Below, one piece after another: positions 51,687 through 64,000 of a stretch of 64,000 nt of DNA (positions are counted from its first letter, which is position 1; each line of letters begins with the position of its first letter). Origin of the DNA: Auanema rhodensis. Lineage: Eukaryota; Nematoda; Chromadorea; Rhabditida; Rhabditidae. The stretch lies in NCBI GenBank assembly GCA_964057225.1, contig OZ059894.1:17514476-17578475 (forward strand), read 5' to 3'. The position numbers were made by a program, and so were the translations under genes. The notes below the pieces were generated by a model. That model was not told the DNA's origin. It saw nothing but the letters and a program-made list of their open reading frames with translations, and searched no databases.

Positions 51687-52955
51687 GACTGATCGCATTA
51701 TTACAATTCATATATTCTTAACTATAAGCTTTAACCATTTTTATTTTTGAGAAATATTAAGCATAGAATCTGTACATAATATTGTTTTTATTTTTATGCT
51801 GTATCTTTATTTATAACATAATTGTGCAGAGACATGCTGTTTCATTTCATATACAGCCCTGAAAAAATGTCTTTTTTAACTGTATCCGATTTCCTGTCAG
51901 AATCCTATAATTAATAGTTATTCGTTTTTTTTTGATTTAGAAAGTTGTCTCATTCATCTTTTTTTTGTTATTATCGGAGTAACTAACCTAGTAAACCTGT
52001 CCCTCAGTTGCAGTACGCGGTGCCAATCAAGGCAGAATTTTTTTACCAGACGCTTTCACAGATGTTATAATGTTTAATATATACACATATATATAATATA
52101 TTTTTATGACTTTTTTTTCACCATTTTTTTTTCAAAAAATAAAGATACTTATGTAATTTATTAATTGTTTCATAGATATGTTTCATAGATTCTCGAATTA
52201 TACAATGAAGAACTTGTATGGGTTCAAAAAGCATAGAGAAAAGGTAGACTTGAAGACAAATTGAATCATCTCAAATACGTCATTGAACGTTTTTCTTAAA
52301 CATTTGCTTCATAATCAACTGACGTTTCCGTTATTCTGAGTATGATCTTATAACTGAAAGTGACAGTTCGTGGTTGATTCTTCAATTTTTCAACCTTAAT
52401 TTTGATGTATTAGACCACTCGATATTCCGTATCTCTATTTCAACACGTAAATATGTTATCTTGGCACAAAACATACAATGGCATATTGTAATAGAAACAT
52501 TAGCGAAGAAAAAAGAAAAAAAGAGCAGGAGAAAGTGTATATATTGAGAGAAACGAGACAGTTTCTTTTCTTGTTCTTTTTATTCAGTTCGACCAATTTC
52601 TGTGCGTCCTTTACGTCATCACTGTATTTTCTTGTCATGGCATCAATAGTTTAAACTCGTTAACTGAACCACGCCTCCAGGCTATTTTGTCCTCCACCGG
52701 ATTGCTTTTTCGAAGTCCTCGCAACAGAACTTCTAATGCTAGCACTATATAAGGAAGACTAGACAGTGAGGAGGGCATTGTTCAATTTTTCATTCGAGTC
52801 GCTCTACAGGTTGCGGATCTTAAGAGAAATTAAAATGTGACTGAGTGGTCACTTTTAATTTTTCTTAGTAAACTAAATTAAAATTTATATTATTTCTTAG
52901 ATGATGTATTTATATATGTTAATTCTTACGCTTGTTTGAAATTTCATTTTATAGT
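51687..52955. other. Intergenic upstream of the DB-module gene
   Basis: AT-rich up to about 52630, then a promoter-like stretch with a CCACGCCTCC box (52669-52678) and a TATA box. No exon seen on either strand; a minus-strand ORF (52456-52638) is Lys/Leu-biased and not believed. Confidence 0.4.
52746..52754 (+). promoter_or_regulatory. Putative TATA box of the DB-module gene
   Basis: TATATAAGG lies about 210 bases before the start codon and 75 bases downstream of a CCACGCCTCC box that could bind a KLF/Sp-type factor. The leader would be split by an intron ending at TTTTATAG just before the ATG. Confidence 0.4.
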
Positions 52956-55327
52956 ATGACACTGTGCTACGGTCTTCTAATACTTGTATCATTTCTCGCA
53001 ATTGTTCCTGAATCCACTGATCAGGTAATTGTTTTCAGCTGATGTTAAAAGAAAAAATATTAATAAATACGTTTATCGGAATGTGAATGCAACCGAATTG
53101 GTTCAATTTCAAAAGTGAAATGAATTTGAATTATAACGTACGCGCGTGAACCACCACCTAATATTCTAATATTCATCTTTCTTAAAAGTTTCTCAAGCTC
53201 CCACTGAGTATAATCTTCTACAATAAGATTAAACCAATTATTTCAACTTGTTTATTTAAACTAAACTAGATATAAAGTATCTAGAAATATAACTCTATGT
53301 TCTTTCAACCGGTTGATATTAAGCCTTATCTTTCTCAAATTTTGTTTTAGCGGATTATCTGAGATTTTCTAAGAGTATACAATTACTATTCAAAGCATTA
53401 TTAAACATCTTCTAACCTAGGTCTGTATGATATCATGAAACATGACTTTACTATCACATATGTATGTAAAAAGTATTTTCTCTACTTCCAATACTTCGTT
53501 TTTCTCTTCTCCAAGGAAGCAATTTTGCTATAGAAGATTACTAATACATGTTTAATTTTCCAATAAAAGTGATAACATAAATAGAAAAACCTTGAATGTC
53601 TTCCAGCCGGTTATAAACCTTAGAGAGACAATGCCATAGAAAGGAAAAAAAGTTTGGACAGTCATTCGATTCGAGATAAAGAAAAGTGAAAGAGAAAAAC
53701 GAACAAATACGAGAAAGGTGACCGCGAGAAATGTTGAATAATACCTTGTCAGAATAGTTTATTCATTAAAGAGAATTAAACAACATTAGATTCAATGAGT
53801 AACTATTTCCAGTGTGCAACAAATGGACTTTGTGGATATGGTCCATCATGCGGACCTGTTTATCAACCACCCCCAAGCTGCGGCTGTGCCCAAAGAGGAT
53901 ATTCATGTGGTAGCTATGGTTGCTACAGGTACCTTGATGATCATTTGCTTCATTTCTAACATCGAGTTACAGACATCGCGTTCGGGGAACAAAAAGTTTC
54001 CAACCTCATCGCTCTCGTGCTCGTGTCAGTACATCCTTGGAGAATGACCGTGAACTTTTAAGGGAAAGGTGAGTAAAAAACAAAAAACAATTATGCAGAA
54101 AACATCTTTTCACTTGCAAAGGTGCTAAGTTTGCTCATAATAGTGAAAGTTATTAATAGGTTAAAGTTGTATTACAACAATCGTTTTTCCTAAAGTATCA
54201 ATCCTAAAGTAAAATGAGATAGCCCCTTTCAGCATAGTTTCTATGGATAAAGATGATAGCACCGAAGGTTTAAAAAAGTTTGTATGACAGCTTAATTTAG
54301 TTTCACTTAAATGAATATTCCCTTAGTTCTGAAGCTTGTTTAGCTAATATTTATGTTTTTTTTTTGTCGGCGCTAATTTCAATACTCTCAGTTATATGCT
54401 TTTGGAATGATAAATGAAATGTAATATTTCAGAGCTATGCATGAACGAATTCGTAAAGATGAGCCTTTGGACAGTGAAGAAGAAATTCTCCTTGTGTCCA
54501 GATCAGTTTCCGAAAACAGACACCGCAGGGGACCAATTGTGAGTTCAATGCAGTTTTCTGGAAAGAGTACCCTTCTTTTGATAGGATCCAAACAGAGCTT
54601 TCTACGAGTGTTGTATGGACAGAAAATTGCCTGATGCTTGTTTGGCCAAATGTAATTTCAATGCATACACTAAACAATCTGTACGTTTCATTAAAGTATT
54701 TCATATTTCTTAAATATATAAATATATATAAGAAATATGATAAACATTCTTTGGGAGTGATTTCATTTTTATTACAGCTTACGGCTATGTACTTCCGACA
54801 AGATCCATGTCCTTTAGCTGCTATGAAGGAAATGCAATTTTGTGCCGCTCAGGGAAGGTGAGAACTTTTAGCAATCTTCAATCCACTCTAATGAGTGTTT
54901 ACTATATATCAACACTTTGAAATATTAAAACTGAAAATGTTAATGTAGAGACCATCGCGATTGCTGTGCTCGAAATGGAGTAACTACAACTTTGGCTGGA
55001 CCTAAATGTCTGATGTTCTGCGACCAAAGACTAGGTAACGTATATGAATATATTCCCAACTAAATTTCTCCTCCAAAAAATCTCTCAATATTCTATCATT
55101 TTCTTAGCTATGCGAGAACAGATGAAATTTGATAAGAAATTAAAATGATAGAATTGACAAGAGTCCATATTTTCCATATTGAATAACATATTTATCACAC
55201 ACCAATCAATGAAATCGTTACAGGTCATGAGCAACGACTTGACACGTCTTTCGTTCCATGTTTCGATCGTTTTGAAAGCATGAAGACTTGCTTCTGGCAT
55301 GATTTGACTAGATTCTACAAAGCTTAA
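52956..55327 (+). CDS. Secreted DB-module protein (nematode-specific)
   Basis: Seven exons (52956-53024, 53813-53928, 53973-54068, 54433-54538, 54778-54857, 54949-55034, 55224-55327) give 218 residues. A signal peptide (MTLCYGLLILVSFLAIVPES) is followed by a Cys/Gly/Pro/Tyr-rich segment (CGYGPSCGPVYQPPPSCGCA), a basic/acidic linker (ERIRKDEPLDSEEEILLVSR), and the DB module: FRQDPCPLAAMKEMQFCAAQ, DHRDCCARNGVTTTLAGPKC, LMFCDQRLG and FVPCFDRFESMKTCFWHDL. DB modules are known only from nematodes and occur in extracellular proteins, some with immunoglobulin domains; their role is unclear. The Cys-Gly N-terminus suggests a matrix or cuticle setting. The first intron is about 790 bases. Confidence 0.85.
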
Positions 55328-57798
55328 GCATTATTAGTTCATGAATTGTTCTTGAACTAGATATGTTTATTAAGAATGATACGTTTGTACAAAAGCTTGA
55401 AGTAGGAGGTAAAAGCATGTATATGTTCATAACATATCATGAATTTCAACCTCAAATAACTAATAGTATTATATTATTTAAACTAATGATAATTTTGTGT
55501 TTTTATAAGAATAGTGACTAATACTTCTCACTTATTGTCATTATCTAGATTATTAATTGTATCTAAACTGTATATAATTATAAATTTTGTCCATTATTGC
55601 CTATTTTTAATAAATGATATTATGGTTCAATAGTATCTATCTATTCATATATTCAATTTCTCTTTTCCAGTTTTTATTAAATTGAACATAGATGATCTAT
55701 TCATACTAATTCAATCCATGAAAATATCCTATATGGATTTTCAATTTTTGATTACACAGAACTGCGTTTTTCGCAATAGTGCTCTTCAAATAAAACAGAA
55801 ATTGTTTTATCACATTGAACAATTGAAGCAAATTTTTGCCTATTTTTCTTATTAAAGCTCAGTCAAGCACATGTCTCTGGCATCAAGTGCTTGGCTTGGA
55901 ACATTCCCTAATGGACAGTTAAGAGAAGAGAATTTCCGAAATACTTGAGATTGCTTCTCTTTTTCTTAGTTAAGCTCTTCTTGTTTTGTTTTTTCTTTAT
56001 TCCTCTGGCAAATCTCTCGTTTTTCTCAGTTTTCTTTTCAAGTGCGTAGTAGCTTTTCCATTTTCCATTTTTTCTTTTTGAATATTAATTCCTTTTTCAA
56101 AATTTTACTAATTACATAGGAATTTTTTGAAAAATGTCTTTCTTTTCTGATTTCGCAACCAATTCATTTTATTTTAATTGTTTTATGAAAGAAATCAGTG
56201 TATACATCTAAACTGTTCAATGTGGTTTCAGATTTAGCAGTTTGATCTAGATTCTCCCTTATTCTCTTTGTATATGTGTATGTTATGCTCAATTTTTATT
56301 TCATTGCAACTCTATTCTTTTCAGTTCATCTTCAGCACACCTTGTTTCTCTTTCTCACTCTATTTCTTTCTTTCAATATTTCTCTACCTATCTATGTTTC
56401 TATCTATCGCTAGTCATTTCACTATTTGTTCACATCGTGTCCTCATACATATACAAGCCTTTGCTGTTATGTAATACAAAACATAAGAAGCACTATATGC
56501 ATCACCAACTTAGATTTGTTTTTTTCCATTTAAATTATTTCTTCTAACTATACCATTTATATTGCAAAAAAAAACAGTTCTATTGTCTAAGAAAGCCAAC
56601 CGCTTGAGCACACCACCTTCTCGTAAACTTAAATGATTGTTCAATATATTTTCATAATACTAATTGTATCCGTAAATTTCACTAAACCTGATGATACACA
56701 TGCATAATTCTTAAATTGTATTTTTCATTTTGTCCTCAAAGATATTTTGATTTCTAGTTTGCTTCAATAAGAGGTAGGCAAAAGATTTTCAAATTTAATA
56801 TATTATAATATGAGAGTGTCTGTTTGTCTGTTGATTTGAAGAACCGACAACGACAGCTTGTCTCAGCTGAAACTGTGAACAAGTTGTAATATATGCAAAT
56901 ATTGTTTTATAAAAGATAAGAAGTTTATTTCATTTCATATATCATCATCTTATATCTTTTCTAGTGTTTAGTTTGATTAAACATAATGGGTTCATCGCTC
57001 ACATAAATATTCACGTAAGGAAAACGAATTATTGATCGATAACGTCGATATGTTAAATGAAAAGTGTATTCACATGTTCAAAATTTCTCTCTATCTCATC
57101 CTAACCTTTATATATTTCCATAACTTTCTCTCTCTATCTCTATCTAAAACATGTTCCTTCTCTTCCTGTTCCTTCCTCTCTATTTTCTCTCTCCTCTCGC
57201 TCTTAGTTTCAATTCATCCCACACCTACATTCATTTATTCTGCCGTTTCTGCACAATATCGTTGTCGTTCTGGAGACGATTAAGATAAGGATATAATATA
57301 GAGACACATACAAATGAAATGAGGTCCTAACTAAAGACGGGCAAGTCAGTCATTCTATACAATTGTAAAGAAGAAACTGTCCTTTATTCCTTTTCTTCTC
57401 TTTCCCAATATTTCGTGAGTCATTCTTCCGACTTTCACCCGTTCTATTACCGCAGTTAGCAATGCCAATGTTAAAAGCAACAAAATTATTGTTGACTCGC
57501 CTTCCTGTTTGAAGCGATACACACTTGCTCTCCTAAACTTTTTGGATGCAATAATGCACATTGCATGCTACTAGGTTCATAGAAGCTGTCGCGTTAAGCA
57601 GTTTCTATTCATCGTTCATTCTTTATTCGACCTATTATAGTTTCACTCAGCTTATTGGGAGAGAAAGAAGAATGGGAGAAACCGAGGTACAGAGAGTATT
57701 GAAGAGTAGCATAGAGGAGTGGTAGAGAGCAAGCATGACCGCTTCAGTCAAGATCAAGAAGTTTAGTTTAGTCACACATTTAGAAATTTTAATTTCAG

Positions 57799-57815
57799 TC
57801 TCTCTCTCTCTCTCT
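57799..57815. repeat. (TC)n tract
   Basis: Uninterrupted TC dinucleotides, followed by TTATATAT. A similar CT-then-TA arrangement recurs at 57901-57935. Confidence 0.85.
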
Positions 57816-57887
57816 TTATATATCCGTCCATTCATCCTACAATTTGCACTCCTTGGCTACTATTTTCAATCCTTTTTCTTTCTCTCA

Positions 57888-57900
57888 CCCCCCCCCCCCC
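57888..57900 (+). repeat. Homopolymer tract of 13 C
   Basis: Thirteen consecutive C residues, i.e. 13 G on the minus strand, flanked by CT repeats. Same length as the G tract at 16567. Confidence 0.9.
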
Positions 57901-58249
57901 TTCTCTCTCTCTCTTTTTATATATATAAATATATCTGAAAGGAGTTTCTTATATTTTATTTTTTGTTCCTTTTATGTATAAAAAGAATATTATGACATTA
58001 TTATACTGCTTTTCATTGACCTCTGTGCGATTTTCACTTCGTATTATGAAAAAAGTCAATGAACTGGAGCTCAATACATGCATTAGGAAACCATGAAAGT
58101 CTCATCTTGCTAGATCTTCGTCAGCAACAATATATCCCGAGGGAAGGCTTCGTTCGATTTCTTGTTTGACTTCAAGGCGTTTTTTCATGTTTTCTTTTGC
58201 TCAGTATCTTTTTCACTAGTTTGATTATTTATAAAACGTTAGATTTTAT

Positions 58250-58274
58250 AATATATATATATATATATATATAT
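58250..58274. repeat. (TA)n microsatellite
   Basis: Alternating A and T in a TATA-rich stretch. Confidence 0.85.
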
Positions 58275-59742
58275 CTTATAAAAGTTTTTATATAAAAAAA
58301 ATTATGCGATAGCTAAATATTCGAACAAAAATAAAAATCAGAAGTTCATGCTCTCCAGTTGTTATTAAGTTTGCTTGTTACAAATCGGAATTGGCCCGTC
58401 GACGCGTAACTTCTGCTATTTTTCTTTCTTAAAAAGCTGGAAAGTCAATATTGACTGCAAATTGTTCTTTCCTTTTTTTTGGCTCTAGTTAATCAACAGA
58501 ACATGGAACATAAAATCATTGATTAAGGTATGTGAAATGAAGTTTCAGGTTTTCTATTTTAAAATAAATTCATCGTTTTACTATTATTTACATCATCATT
58601 CATCTTTTATATTTATCTCTTACTAGTAAGTTCACATCTTTGTGTTTAGTAACTACTTCTACTCACTCATTTTACAATTCGATTTCATTCTTGAATTGAT
58701 TATGAAAAGCAGTTTCAGAAAAAATAGTCGATTCTATTCCATGTCAATTTCAAAAGGAAGTGACCGCTAAAATCACATTTCAACGACAAGCTCGTCAAAT
58801 TTTCTGCTCCCACAGCTTTAATGTGTAGATTAGGAAAGACATTCATCTTTGTGTGACATTTTTTAGTTGACCACACACAAACAAGATCTTAAAGTCGTAT
58901 CTATAACACATTTTTGTCTTCTACTCAAGAGCAACGATCAAGCTTTCCGATAATGTAACTAATTAAATGATGATAGACAACTTACTTTTCTTATTTGCAA
59001 ATCGAAAGCAGCATTATATAATATTCAACTTTTATTTTTCAAGCATTTAGTCAATGTATATATTCACAACAAACAATGGGATAGAACATCACATAGTCCT
59101 CCAATAACTTATATATGTATGCATGATTTAGTCAGCCAAAAAGGTGTGAATTCCATAATCAGTTTAGTTTTTTGACTTTGCTCATCATTTTTTCATGTGA
59201 AGATGCCTTCAACCAAGAAAAATCCAAGAGTATGCTACGTCTTTCTTCTATGCTTTTGAATGAGCTAATTAATATAAAAGATATCACTTTATGCATGTAT
59301 TCTTATATATATTTCAAACTCCTCCCTATTTATATTAAGATATGGATATACTTTCATTATTAATGACATCCATGCAAGGAATAAATGAGTTTCATTAGCA
59401 TTTTACGTGAATCCGTGAAGGCAGCTTTCTGTTGAACTAGTGCAAGCACATAAAACGGTTGATTCTAACTTTATATTTTATATTTTTATATCTGTGTTTA
59501 TGATATTCTTATTACTTCTATGTTTGTTTCAAAGCATTGTTAATGTTTGGTTTTAAAATGATAAGAACAAAAATACTGTTATTTTATTTTGTCTCTTTTT
59601 TATGAAAATATTCAATTTTTTCATATGCACTACAAATGCTTAAGCCTTCTTTGTACATTGATATCGTCATGTTAATTATTTTGATATTATTTCAGGTTGC
59701 TTTCCATAATCTTTCAGCTCTGTTCAGAAGTAGTCATGTGAT

Positions 59743-60354
59743 ATGCCCGCTTCTGCAAATCCATGCAAATATCTAATTTACTATCCGTTTTCACCTCTTA
59801 CTATAGCAAAAACGCATAATATCGTGAGTTTTTTCTCGGCTTTTCTTTCGTCTATCGCTAAATATTTCAGATCTTATATATAATTTGTCTAATAATATGG
59901 CACGACACTCTCCCTAACGAAGGAAATTTCCTCGTTGCTGTTCCTATTTTAAATATATTATCAATAGCTATTGCTTTCTTATCGTTATGGTTTATGGTTC
60001 AAAAGTTTTACTGGAAAAAACTAGTAAGAATAAATAAAAGTATATCATTAATATAAAATACTTCCAGGAAGTTGCCCTCGATATCAGTGCCTTGCTTTTT
60101 TCAATTCTTTCATTGCTCATTTCTTTATTAAATATGAATTTGGATCTAACAATTCACGTACGTTTTTGAATAGCAATCATGAATAATGTTTTTCCTTTTT
60201 AAAGATTGTGCAGGTACTTACTATGACTTCATGGATTTTCTGTATTATTTGGTCATATTTCCACACATTCAATAATGTTTCAAATCTATTTATTAGTGAA
60301 TGGGGAGAAGCTACAACAGATATCGAAATAGAAGCACTTGAGGATCATTTCTAG
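59743..60354 (+). CDS. Small four-helix membrane protein
   Basis: Four exons (59743-59823, 59871-60023, 60068-60157, 60205-60354) join in phase 0 to 157 residues. The start MPASANPCKYLIYYPFSPLT is followed by four hydrophobic segments: ILYIICLIIW, VAVPILNILSIAIAFLSLWF, VALDISALLFSILSLLISLL and VLTMTSWIFCIIWSYF. The tail is acidic (EATTDIEIEALEDHF). The topology suggests both ends in the cytosol, as in tetraspan (MARVEL-like) proteins, but no family signature was recognised. A one-codon start-stop (ATGTGA, 59736) precedes the chosen ATG. It ends 332 bases before the kleisin gene. Confidence 0.65.
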
Positions 60355-60686
60355 TTCAAAATTTGTCATTGGACGATAGTACAGGGTTGTAGATGTTTTA
60401 TTAATTATTTTATGATTATGCTATTTATTTATTGTCCATTGAAATAAAAATGAACTCATAAACAATTTTTTGTTTGTTTTCTACATTCATAGTTAGTGAA
60501 AATGGCAGAAAGCCTGCTATAAATTTAAATTTGATATATTCAAATTTTTATGTCTTATGCCGATCTAAGCATTTAGCTGATTTTAAAAATTATTGATTGA
60601 TTTTCTCCTACTTAGCTTAGGCTTTGTTTATCAAAATTTAAAGTATAATTTGTTCTTCGTATTTTAAAATTGATACAATTTTCAGA
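60355..60686. promoter_or_regulatory. Spacer with acceptor before the kleisin start
   Basis: 332 AT-rich bases; AATAAA at about 60444 is a likely polyadenylation signal of the membrane-protein gene. TTTTCAG ends at 60685, one base before the kleisin ATG, and is a trans-splice-like acceptor. Confidence 0.5.
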
Positions 60687-63305
60687 ATGTTCTTCAGTTA
60701 CGATCATTTAATAAAATCAAATGGTAAATTTCATCTTGTGTGGATGGCAGCTTTCTGTGATAAAAAACATATAAGCAGACGATTAGCCTTGTCAGTCTCT
60801 ATTCCAGATATTTGGTAATAACTTTGCCATCACCCTTTGCATGTGTTACGACTTTACTTCAGCCATGAATTAATGGAAATGTGTCCTACAAGTCTTGGAA
60901 CATATAAAGAATTGAGGTGTAAATTCTCACTATATTTACATTCCCAGTTATTATATGGTACTACTATTATGTTAGAAAGACAATTGCATTTTATGGATCG
61001 TTAGTTAACAAGTTTGAATATGAAACTTATATATTTTTTCTAGTTGATATAAAAGCATCTCTCGAGAAGATCAGAAAGATATCGTTCCATGACGCAAACA
61101 AAATTTTAGCCGAAAAGAAAGATGTAGTTGAGAAAGATGTAGATTTATATTCTGAGATCGATGATGAAGAGCCGGTATAAAATTAAAAGGTTATTATTCA
61201 TGAGTATTTTCTCATTAGACTTTTGATCAAGCTCTTTTTGAACACAACGCCGATGATATCAATCTCCAAAATAGTGTTTTATTCACTAAACTCGACACCA
61301 TTTCTGAATTTCCAGGATTCGTCCCGTAAGAAATATATAAATCATTCTCCGTAAGTTTTTTGTTTTAGAAGCCCCGATTGGACAACAGATCGAGAGAGTA
61401 AAAGTAAGGACACTGTATCAGATATTTCTCATCTCACCAATGTAAGTTTGTTCATTCAGTTAAGAAAATAACTTTATTAGATTTCTTTTCCACATGAAGC
61501 CTCTTTGCTTTCTACTTTTTCAAATATTTTTGACGATTTCAATGTTGATGTGAAAGTACTACCAAGTATGTGTGTTAACTTATTAAATGTTTCAATTAAT
61601 GTTTTCAGTGAATCAATTTATCAACGATGTAAGTTTTATAGTTTTAACGAAAATTTGTTATATTTTTGAAGCGAACATCCGATGTTCCGATGGATGAACC
61701 TCCTCCGGAAGAAAATGCAAATATTCCACATCCTGAAGAACCGAACTTCGATCCTTTTGTCCAACTTTCTATCGAGCCTTGTCCAGAGCTACCACTAATA
61801 GAATCTTTTCCCGGTGCCTTGAAGGAAGATGAGCTTTTTGCACCTCTAAGCGCTGAACTTCAAGCTCCGCTTCCCATAACTGATGTTGAAGATCTACCTC
61901 TCGAACAGCTTCAAGATATTGTACCACCAGCAGAACCTCAGCATCCTAATGAAGAGATCTGTTTTGAACTGGAGCCATTGACCCTTAGTCAAAAAAGAAA
62001 AATTGTAATGTTTTTCAAACTTATATCATTATTTTTTGATTAAGACACTGGAAGAACGTCTATGTAATCGTGCAAAAAGAAAATTCATATCTAAAATTGA
62101 CCCAAGTATCATGGTAAAACGCTTTTTATTTATCTATTCGATTTTTGAAATAAACAGATATCGGATGAAGAAATGAAGCAGAATTTAGAAGACTATTCCG
62201 ATACCATGATGAAGAGAGAAAAGCCTTGTAGTCAAAAATATCCGAGTGCAAATGAACTTCTATCTCTCATACCTCCCAATTATCCAAAAGGTTACTATTT
62301 TTTAAACAACAGTTTTAAGCTTCATTATAGCATTGCATCATCTTTTCCGTAGAGCTCAACGTAAATATGATGAAACACTCGAATTCGAACAGGTTACTTG
62401 TTAATATTTATCTTTTAAATTTTTATTTAAGGATGAAAATTTTGTACTACCTGCATTGGAATTCGATGTTCAACCTCCTCTTGAACGCGATAATCTCGAA
62501 GAAATGGAGAGCGAACCAGATTTCTGGCGCACTCCAGGGCATGCCAGTATTTTCGATTCGTTAGTTTAATGATGGCCATATTCTTATCTTTGCAGTTATT
62601 TTTCAGTTTTGGCGTAACTTTCCCTGGATACACCGAAGTATTTCCTTTGTATCTATTCCTAATATATTGTTAATTTTAAAGATATTGAGAGATGAAGGTC
62701 TTGACCACGATGATTACTACAATAGATATCCCACGAATGAGACTGACGACACGTTGGAAGCACAACGTCGACGAACCAGATCCTCAGCAATGAGTATTTT
62801 TCATATTTTGAATATTATATCACTGTATTATTGCAGCTGAGAGACCTTCAACGGCTCTTGAAGACGTTTTACTAGATCCCAACGAAGAGACTTATCCGGT
62901 ATCCCGTCATGCTCGATGTACCTTGGTTATCCAAGGAAGGTTAGTGTAGTCTACAACAATAAAGTTGTACTGTATATTTAGAATCACCCAAGAGCGAGAA
63001 GAGCTGCTTCAGCGAATCGAATTGTAAGTGTTGGTTTTTATAAGCGTTTGCTAACTATATTGCAGTGAGGTCGAGAAAGCATTCCACAATGGAAATGTCT
63101 TGAATTTTTCTACCGTTTTTCCAAAATCCGAAAGTACAAGTAAAACAGCTGCTTTAGGATTTTCATGTTTATTAGGTAAGAGGATATCCTGAAAATTTTG
63201 AATTTCCTTAATTATGCAGAACTTCTGAGAACAAAAAATTGGATTGCTACCCAAGATGAACCATTTGCTGATATTATAATATCGAATGACACAGAGTTGT
63301 TATAA
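60687..63305 (+). CDS. REC8: REC8-like meiotic cohesin kleisin
   Basis: Eighteen exons join in frame to 621 residues. The N-terminal kleisin domain reads MFFSYDHLIKSNGKFHLVWM, HISRRLALSVSIPDICHELM and KFSLYLHSQLLYGTTIMLER; the FSLYL.SQL piece is REC8-type rather than SCC1-type. A long acidic, proline-rich middle follows (DVPMDEPPPEENANIPHPEE, EDLPLEQLQDIVPPAEP, MESEPDFWRTPGH). The C-terminal winged helix has FSTVFPKSESTSKTAALGFS, then CLLELLRTKNWIATQDEP and FADIIIS, as in REC8/RAD21. It closes the meiotic cohesin ring between SMC1 and SMC3. The intron before the AQRKYDE exon uses an acceptor ending GTAGAG; the earlier AG gives a frame that does not join the next exon. C. elegans has REC-8 and COH-3/4; which one this matches is not certain. 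Confidence 0.9.
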
Positions 63306-64000
63306 TTATTAACTCAACTGTAATATATAAATATTAATTAACAAAAAATACTATATTTCGATTGCTTACGCTCTGTGCTATAACGTTTTTTATGCTTTAT
63401 TCCCTTGCTACTTCTGTAAAATAAATTAAATTGTTGTAGTGCTCTATTTTGATGTCTTAAATAAAATGTACAGGATATATTCTGGGAATAGTTGAAGTTA
63501 ATGTTAAAATAGTAAAATTATACGAAGCCAAGTATTTGTTTGTTGGTGCCTAATTTTATATTGGTTGTAGATATTAATTAAACTATAAAGTGTTTAATAT
63601 TTTAAATACAGTAAATGTTATAAAATTATTCATGCAAACAATGGTAATATATTATAATCAAACTAATCATGCTTTATATTATATAAAGATTATAATATTA
63701 ATAAAAATTAATTGTTCGCATGCTCACTCAAACAGAATGTTTTTCAAGTATCTCCAAATCATTCCCCGAATGTAATACTAGTGAAAATTGAAAAATTAAC
63801 GGTATATCGTGCTCAATTATTAATAATATTTCACTGTAGTTTTTAAAGCATTGAACTTGATTTATTTGGTGAAATTTTTTTTGTTGCAAATCATATTGTT
63901 ATAGAAGGTCTTTAAGCGCGCTCCAATCGCAAAAAAATACGGTGTGTTCGGTATATTTTAGAAGACGAATTGTTCAAACTATTCGAATTCAAAGCAACAA
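63306..64000. other. Intergenic, end of window
   Basis: AT-rich. AATAAA-like signals at 63421 and 63461 probably end the kleisin transcript. Nothing else supported. Confidence 0.45.

Larger units (their letters stand above)
55328..59742. other. 4.4 kb gene-poor interval
   Basis: AT-rich with pyrimidine-rich stretches (56290-56470, 57100-57240), microsatellites and a 13-C tract. Bases 56800-56890 read ATATTATAATATGAGAGTGT then a CTGTTTGTCTGT run, followed by a GC-richer piece. This looks like the end of a mobile element, but no partner end was found. No exon could be supported. Confidence 0.45.

Noticed and set aside
54388-54704. Two minus-strand ORFs within the DB-module gene
   Set aside because: Antisense shadows of a real exon and its intron.

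Overview
This is a 64 kb stretch of a nematode nuclear genome. It is AT-rich, with many short GT..AG introns (often 42-60 bases). The gene families include nematode-specific ones (DB-module protein, cysteine-rich secreted proteins). Many start codons sit directly behind a splice-acceptor-like TTTCAG, as expected for spliced-leader trans-splicing. I cannot name the species. All gene models were built by eye by joining exons in frame and matching remembered family motifs; no search was run.

Layout. 1-16.2 kb: the 3' end of a probable GPI-anchored protein; a secreted WAP/Kunitz inhibitor (+); a THIK-type two-pore potassium channel (+) with a long first intron; two short ORFs behind it, one a 56-residue candidate secreted peptide. 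A minus-strand block follows: a coiled-coil protein, the PAF1 complex subunit PAF1, an unrecognised gene ending 121 bases upstream of PAF1 (operon-like), and a five-exon Ly6-like GPI protein. 16.2-24.4 kb: a gene-poor interval with microsatellites, a 13-G tract, a pyrimidine-rich tract and a small GC-rich structured island. 24.4-39.6 kb: a dense block with a chemosensory-type G-alpha subunit (+), NOP16 (-), SPE-39/VIPAS39 (+), a small Ser/Thr-rich protein, a degenerate kringle-like membrane protein, a cysteine-rich secreted/GPI protein, an L-xylulose reductase-like SDR, CCDC97 and a small GYF-domain protein. 39.6-41.5 kb: intergenic, with a degenerate tRNA-like element and a hairpin. 41.5-55.3 kb: PP2A B56 (-) divergent from CWC15 (+), an SLC37 sugar-phosphate transporter, a Kruppel-like factor and a DB-module secreted protein. 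55.3-59.7 kb: a second gene-poor interval with a 13-C tract and CT/TA repeats. 59.7-63.3 kb: a small four-helix membrane protein and a 621-residue REC8-like meiotic kleisin.

The housekeeping genes (PAF1, NOP16, CWC15, CCDC97, PP2A-B56) act in transcription elongation, ribosome assembly and splicing. They are interleaved with tissue-specific membrane and secreted genes (channel, G-alpha, Ly6, kringle-like, DB). The close same-strand pairs that look like operons are unknown gene/PAF1 (121 bases) and CCDC97/GYF (179 bases). I see no clear multi-gene new system. The least explained material is the short secreted ORF, the gene upstream of PAF1, the kringle-like/cysteine-rich pair, and several isolated GC-rich or hairpin-forming islands.
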